DNA from: Prevotella sp.
GTDB taxonomy: Bacteria; Bacteroidota; Bacteroidia; Bacteroidales; Bacteroidaceae
Direction of reading: 5' to 3'
DNA: 64,000 nucleotides
Assembly: GCA_022769825.1 (NCBI GenBank)
Contig: JALEJI010000073.1
Location: forward strand, 1-64,000
Both the position numbers and the translations under genes were made by a program. This document shows, piece by piece, positions 59,399-64,000 of this stretch (the first letter of the stretch is position 1; each line of letters opens with the position of its first letter). The notes beneath the pieces were generated by a model. It did not search any database. It was not told where the DNA came from and saw nothing but the letters and a program-made list of their open reading frames with translations.

Positions 59399-60316
59399 TT
59401 ATTTGATGTCGCTTATGTTGAATGGCGTCTCTTGGTAGACATAATAGTCTATCCAGTTGCTGTAAAACAGGTTGGCCGCCGAGCGCCATCTCACCTTGTA
59501 GCCTCGCTCTGGGTCGTCGTCGCGATAATAATGTTGCGGCAGCGCCACGTCGTCGCGTTTGCCGAGGTCACGGTGATACTCGTTGTCGAGCGTGTTGGGC
59601 GCGTATTCCAAGTGGCCGAGTATGTAGAAGTCGCGGCCATGGCGCGAGCTGACGATGCTGACGCCGGCCTCGGGCGACTTGGCTATGATGTTTAGCTCTG
59701 GCACCTTCTCTATGTCGGCTTGCCTCACCTCGGTATGGCGTGAGTGTGGCATATAGAACAAGTCGTCGAAACCGCGGAATATGGGCAGTTGCTCGTCAGA
59801 CGGGTATGTCTTGAATATGCCAAACTTTTTCATCGGCAGTTGATACTTGGGTATGCCGTAGAAATGATACAGTGCGGCCATGGCGCCCCAGCATAGGTAA
59901 AGCGTCGACTGCACGTTGTGGCGTGCCCAGTCCACAATCTGGTTAAACTCTTTCCAATAGTCCACGTTCTCGTAGGGGATGGTCTCAACGGGCGCGCCGG
60001 TGACAATCATCCCGTCAAACTTTTGTTTCATCAGCTCTTCCGAGTCGCGGTAGAACATCATCATGTGCTCCACGGGCGTGTTTTTCGACGTGTGGCTCTT
60101 GAGCTTCATGAAGTAGATCTCCATTTGCAGTGGCGTGTTAGACAGCAACCTTATGAGGTCGGTCTCCGTTGTCACTTTCATTGGCATGAGATTGAGAATC
60201 ACGATGCGCAACGGGCGAATCTGCTGCGAGTGGGCGCGCGTCTCGTCCATCACGAAGATGTTCTCTTTTTTCAGGATGTCGATGGCCGGGAGCTTATCTG
60301 GAAGTCTTAAAGGCAT
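59399..60316 (-). CDS. metA: MetA-family homoserine O-acyltransferase (Glu111 suggests acetyl-CoA use)
   Basis: RPLRIVILNLMPMKVTTETDLIRLL, MIVTGAPVETIPYENVDYW, LYLCWGAMAALYHFYGI, MPHSRHTEV. Confidence 0.95.
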   Translation of the reverse strand: MPLRLPDKLPAIDILKKENIFVMDETRAHSQQIRPLRIVILNLMPMKVTTETDLIRLLSNTPLQMEIYFMKLKSHTSKNTPVEHMMMFYRDSEELMKQKFDGMIVTGAPVETIPYENVDYWKEFNQIVDWARHNVQSTLYLCWGAMAALYHFYGIPKYQLPMKKFGIFKTYPSDEQLPIFRGFDDLFYMPHSRHTEVRQADIEKVPELNIIAKSPEAGVSIVSSRHGRDFYILGHLEYAPNTLDNEYHRDLGKRDDVALPQHYYRDDDPERGYKVRWRSAANLFYSNWIDYYVYQETPFNISDIK

Positions 60317-60387
60317 TTCTTTTCTTTCTTTTCTTTATTCTAAAGCAAAATTACGAAAATAATGGTAGAAAGGTGAAGAAATGGATG

Positions 60388-60453
60388 TAAAAAAAAAAGA
60401 AGAGTTGTTTGGCTAACGCGACTTATCGTCACTGTCCGCAAACAACTCTTCTT
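60388..60453 (-). terminator. Intrinsic terminator downstream of the 60494-61453 gene
   Basis: 15-bp perfect stem AAGAAGAGTTGTTTG (60397-60411) / CAAACAACTCTTCTT (60439-60453), A-run on plus = T-tract on minus. Confidence 0.85.
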
Positions 60454-60493
60454 TTGTCATCTTATATATAATATAATGTGTAAGCGTCGTTGG

Positions 60494-61453
60494 TTACCTT
60501 CTGCCGAACGATCCGCCACCGCCTCCGAATGAGCCACCAGAGTTGCCCCTGTTGCCAAAGGAACCGCCGCTGCGTCCGCCGAACGAGCTTGACGATGACG
60601 AGCGCGTTGGAGCCGAGAACGTGCGCGACGGACTGCTCTGCTGCGGCTTGAACGTCTCTCTTGGCGTGTCGTTGCGGCTGCCGAACGATCCGCCGCCGAA
60701 CGAGCGTTCAGGCGTGCGGTTCACGGTTGAGCGGGTGCTGCTCTCGCGTGGCGTGCCAAACGAGCGGTTGCCGCCGCGCAGCGGGCTGCCGGTGCCGCCT
60801 TGCTGTCTCATGTTGCCGAAGGTGCGGTTGCCGAATGAGCGGTTGTCGTTCGGGCGGCTGTCGTTAGGCTTGAAGCCACGTTGCGGTGCCCATGTGCGTT
60901 GTCCGTGGTGGTAGACAAACCCGGCGCCGTAGCGTCCGTTGTCCCAGTTGTGTCTCATTCCGCGGTGAGGGCCGCCGTCGCGCGGACCGTTCCAGCGGCG
61001 TCCATGATACCATGAGCGTCCGCCGTTGTGCATCCATGAGTGGCCGCCACTGTATGTCCACACGAAGTTGGGGCATCCGAAGTAGAAGAAGTCGCGGTGT
61101 GGGTACCGGGCGTAGATGCCGAAGTGCCAGTAGCCGCCGTTCCAGTAGAGTGGGCGATAGAAGTAGGAAGCGTCGACGTAGGCGCGATACTGCCAGTCGA
61201 GCAGAATATAGCTCAGGTCGAGGTTCCTCTGCCTCCAGTAGGCACCGTAGAGGTCGTCGGCATTGTCGATACGCATCAGGTAGTCGAGGTTTATCTCGTA
61301 TGCGGCCTCATATTGTTGGTCGGTGAGGTTGAGCTCGTATGCCATCTTGTCAGTCAGGAAGAGAGCCTGATTGCGAGCCTGCTCGTAGCTCATGGCTGAT
61401 ATGCTCAGCGTGAATGTGAGCAAGAGCGCGAATGCTGTAAATAACCTTTTCAT
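60494..61453 (-). CDS. Secreted protein with aromatic-rich middle and SFG/Gly/Ser/Arg-rich low-complexity C-terminus; unknown function
   Basis: Signal peptide MKRLFTAFALLLTFTLSISAMS; C-terminal repeats of SFG, ending GGSFGGGGGSFGRR. Confidence 0.8.
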   Translation of the reverse strand: MKRLFTAFALLLTFTLSISAMSYEQARNQALFLTDKMAYELNLTDQQYEAAYEINLDYLMRIDNADDLYGAYWRQRNLDLSYILLDWQYRAYVDASYFYRPLYWNGGYWHFGIYARYPHRDFFYFGCPNFVWTYSGGHSWMHNGGRSWYHGRRWNGPRDGGPHRGMRHNWDNGRYGAGFVYHHGQRTWAPQRGFKPNDSRPNDNRSFGNRTFGNMRQQGGTGSPLRGGNRSFGTPRESSTRSTVNRTPERSFGGGSFGSRNDTPRETFKPQQSSPSRTFSAPTRSSSSSSFGGRSGGSFGNRGNSGGSFGGGGGSFGRR

Positions 61454-61647
61454 AGCTATATCGTTTTAGAATTGCCGTTCATGTTGTTTTTCATGTTGCA
61501 AAGTTATGATATAGTTTTTCATAGTCAGCGTGGCTTTTCCCTATGTCGTGAGGGGGAAACCCCTACAAGGCGTTTCTTTCGGAGTTTTGCCGTTCGGTTT
61601 GCGGGTTGTTAGCCCTGTGCCCGTCCGTTATCCGAATGTCGGTGCCT

Positions 61648-64000
61648 TCACTCTTGCGACACCGGTTCCTCACTCGTGGTTTCTGGCTTGCGGTCGCTGA
61701 AGGTCAGTTCGTCCTTGTCGTCCGCCTTGTCCACGACGATGGTGTCGCCCTCGCTTGCCTCCTCCGAGAGTATCATCTCGGCTATTCCGTCCTCGATGTA
61801 GGTCTGTATGGCGCGTTTCAGTGGTCTTGCGCCAAACTGTATGTCGTAGCCCTTTGTCGCCACAAACTCCTTGGCCTTGTCGGTGAGCGAGATGGTAAGT
61901 CCCAGTTCTGCCACGCGCTTGTGCAGTCCGGCGAGCTCAATGTCTATTATCCGCTTTATGGCGTCGAGGTCGAGCTGGTCGAAGGTGATTATCTCGTCGA
62001 GACGGTTCAGGAACTCAGGCGAGAACTGCTTGGCGAGGCTCTTCTGTATTATGGAGCGCGCGTATTGCTTGTCCTTGCTGTCCATGTTGGCGGCGTTGGT
62101 TATGCCCCCTGCGTTGAATCCCACGCCCCGGCTAAACTCCTTCAGCTGGCGCGTGCCGGCGTTGGAAGTCATTATTATCACCGTGTTGCGGAAGTCTACG
62201 AGTCGTCCGTTGCCGTCTGTCAGCCTGCCCTCGTCGAGCACCTGCAGCAAGAGGTTGAACACGTTGCCGTGGGCCTTCTCTATCTCGTCGAGCAGCACGA
62301 TGGAGTAGGGGTGACGCCTCACCTGCTCGGTGAGCTGTCCGCCCTCGTCGTAGCCCACGTATCCTGGAGGCGCGCCCACGAGTCGCGACACGTTGAAGCT
62401 CTCGGTAAACTCGCTCATGTCCACGCGTATCAGCGCGTCTTTCGAGCCGAACATCTTCTCGGCGAGCCGCTTGGCGAGGTAAGTCTTGCCCACGCCCGTC
62501 GGGCCTAAGAACATGAACGCGCCTATCGGGTGGTTGGGGTCTTTCAGGCCCACGCGGTTGCGCTGTATGGCTTTCACCATCTTCTCTATGGCACCGTCTT
62601 GCCCTATCACTACCTTCTTCAGCTCCGCGCCCATGTTGCGCAGCCTCTTGCCTTCTGCCTCGGCCATGCGTTGCACGGGTATGCCCGTCATCATCGACAC
62701 CACAGAGGCCACCTCGCTCTCCGTCACCGTTTGGCGGGTCTGCGCCTCGTCTTTCTGCCACTCTTGTTGCATGCGGCGCAGGTCTTGCTCCAGTTCGGTT
62801 TGCTTGTCGCGATAGCTGGCGGCGAGCTCAAAGTTCTGCGCGCCCACGGCTTCTTGCTTTTTCTGCTTCACGGCCTCTATCTCGTTCTCCTTGTCGGTAA
62901 TCTCCTGCGGCACCTTGGCGTTTCTCAGGTGTACGCGCGAGCCCACCTCGTCGATTATGTCTATTGCCTTGTCGGGCATGAAGCGGTCGGTGATATACCT
63001 GTCGGCGAGCCTGACGGCCTCTTTCAGCGCGTCGTCGGTGTAGCTCACGTGGTGGTGCTCCTCGTAGCGCTCCTTGATGTTTGCGAGAATCTGCAAGGTC
63101 TCGTCCTTCGTCGTGGGCTCCACCATCACCTTCTGGAACCTGCGCTCCAGCGCGCCGTCTTTCTCTATCGACTTGCGGTATTCGTCCACCGTCGTGGCGC
63201 CGATACACTGTATGACGCCGCGCGCCAACGCCGGCTTCATGATGTTGGCCGCGTCCATGCTGCCCGGTGTGGATCCCGCTCCTATGATGGTGTGTATCTC
63301 GTCGATGAAGACGATGATGTTGGGGTTGTTTTCCAGTTCCTTGAGCAGGGCGCGAATGCGCTCCTCAAACTGTCCGCGGTATTTCGTGCCGGCCACGATG
63401 GCCGTCATGTCGAGGCTCACCACGCGCTTGCTGAAGAGCATGGGCGACGTCTTGTGGCCGGCTATGAGCTGTGCCAGGCCCTCCACTATCGCGCTCTTTC
63501 CCACGCCGGGCTCTCCTATGAGTATGGGGTTGTTTTTCTTCCTGCGCCCCAAGATTTCCACCACGCGCTGTATCTCTTTCTCCCTTCCCACCACGGGGTC
63601 GAGCTTGCCTTCCGCCGCCGCCTTGGTGAGGTCTACCGAGAAGTTGTCTATCACGGGGGTCTTGCCGTTGCCTTGCGGTTGCGTTGCCGTGGCTTGCTGC
63701 CTTGCGTTGTCGTTGCCTTGCTTTGCCGATGGGTTGTCCTCGTCGGCATCGTCCATGTCCTCGTCGGGCAGGCCGATGCCGTCTTTCGTGGCGGGCTTGC
63801 TTAGCAGTCTGAGGGCCGTCTCATAGTCGAGGTCGTTCTTTTCGAGCACTTCCTTGGCCCCGTTGTCGGCATGGTCGTGCAGCATGGCGAGCAACAGGTG
63901 TTGCACGTCTACCAATTGCGTATGTTGCAGGCGGGCCTCCAGCACGGCAAGCCTCAAGATGTTGCTTGCCTGGTTGTTGAGCGCGAGTTCGCTGGTGTCC
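61648..64000 (-). CDS. clpC: ClpC/ClpA-type AAA+ unfoldase (N-terminus beyond window)
   Basis: Clp N-domain remnant, GEPGVGKSAIVEGLAQLI, IDEIHTIIGAG, GPTGVGKTYLAKRLAEKMFGS; frame remains open to the window edge. Confidence 0.95.
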   Translation of the reverse strand, partial: DTSELALNNQASNILRLAVLEARLQHTQLVDVQHLLLAMLHDHADNGAKEVLEKNDLDYETALRLLSKPATKDGIGLPDEDMDDADEDNPSAKQGNDNARQQATATQPQGNGKTPVIDNFSVDLTKAAAEGKLDPVVGREKEIQRVVEILGRRKKNNPILIGEPGVGKSAIVEGLAQLIAGHKTSPMLFSKRVVSLDMTAIVAGTKYRGQFEERIRALLKELENNPNIIVFIDEIHTIIGAGSTPGSMDAANIMKPALARGVIQCIGATTVDEYRKSIEKDGALERRFQKVMVEPTTKDETLQILANIKERYEEHHHVSYTDDALKEAVRLADRYITDRFMPDKAIDIIDEVGSRVHLRNAKVPQEITDKENEIEAVKQKKQEAVGAQNFELAASYRDKQTELEQDLRRMQQEWQKDEAQTRQTVTESEVASVVSMMTGIPVQRMAEAEGKRLRNMGAELKKVVIGQDGAIEKMVKAIQRNRVGLKDPNHPIGAFMFLGPTGVGKTYLAKRLAEKMFGSKDALIRVDMSEFTESFNVSRLVGAPPGYVGYDEGGQLTEQVRRHPYSIVLLDEIEKAHGNVFNLLLQVLDEGRLTDGNGRLVDFRNTVIIMTSNAGTRQLKEFSRGVGFNAGGITNAANMDSKDKQYARSIIQKSLAKQFSPEFLNRLDEIITFDQLDLDAIKRIIDIELAGLHKRVAELGLTISLTDKAKEFVATKGYDIQFGARPLKRAIQTYIEDGIAEMILSEEASEGDTIVVDKADDKDELTFSDRKPETTSEEPVSQE

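Overview
Window from a Bacteroidales chromosome. Family content and TTTG-N19/20-TAnnTTTG promoters suggest a Prevotella-like organism, but taxonomy is inference only. The left half (about 1-33 kb) is accessory glycan-foraging DNA. It opens with the tail of a SusD-like gene, followed by GH31, GH127 (DUF1680) and GH89 (NAGLU-type) genes. Next come an HGSNAT-like membrane acyltransferase, an XylE-type MFS porter, a Tat-signal DUF4434-like protein and a GH20. A divergent SusC/SusD operon follows, carrying a DUF5018-like lipoprotein, a phosphodiester glycosidase (NAGPA fold), a GHL10-type hydrolase, an AGE-family epimerase, a metallophosphoesterase and an FAD oxidoreductase. A second minus-strand amino-sugar cluster (NahK-like kinase, GH84, GH109, SDR) lies at 27.4-33.1 kb. 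The right half is mostly core genes: eno, methyltransferase, OmpH-like, pepD, rmuC, queG, polysaccharide deacetylase, DUF2723, esterase, hflX, DUF4954, M16 peptidase, class I fumarase, a UvrD-like helicase with an inserted DEDDh exonuclease, tRNA-Tyr, metA and clpC (partial). Main points for follow-up: (1) an apparently alpha-GlcNAc-directed PUL that combines NAGLU-, HGSNAT- and NAGPA-like proteins; (2) a probable unannotated sRNA of about 280 nt at 58.6-58.9 kb on the minus strand, with promoter, internal repeats and terminator; (3) a 4x22-bp repeat closed by a 24-bp perfect inverted copy at 46.9-47.0 kb; (4) two adjacent lipoproteins with different catalytic folds that share an N-terminal CS(S/T)E(D/N)HEDILxKWxWD segment; (5) MetA residue Glu111, which predicts acetyl-CoA rather than succinyl-CoA use. 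All family calls are from reading the sequence; no database search was run.
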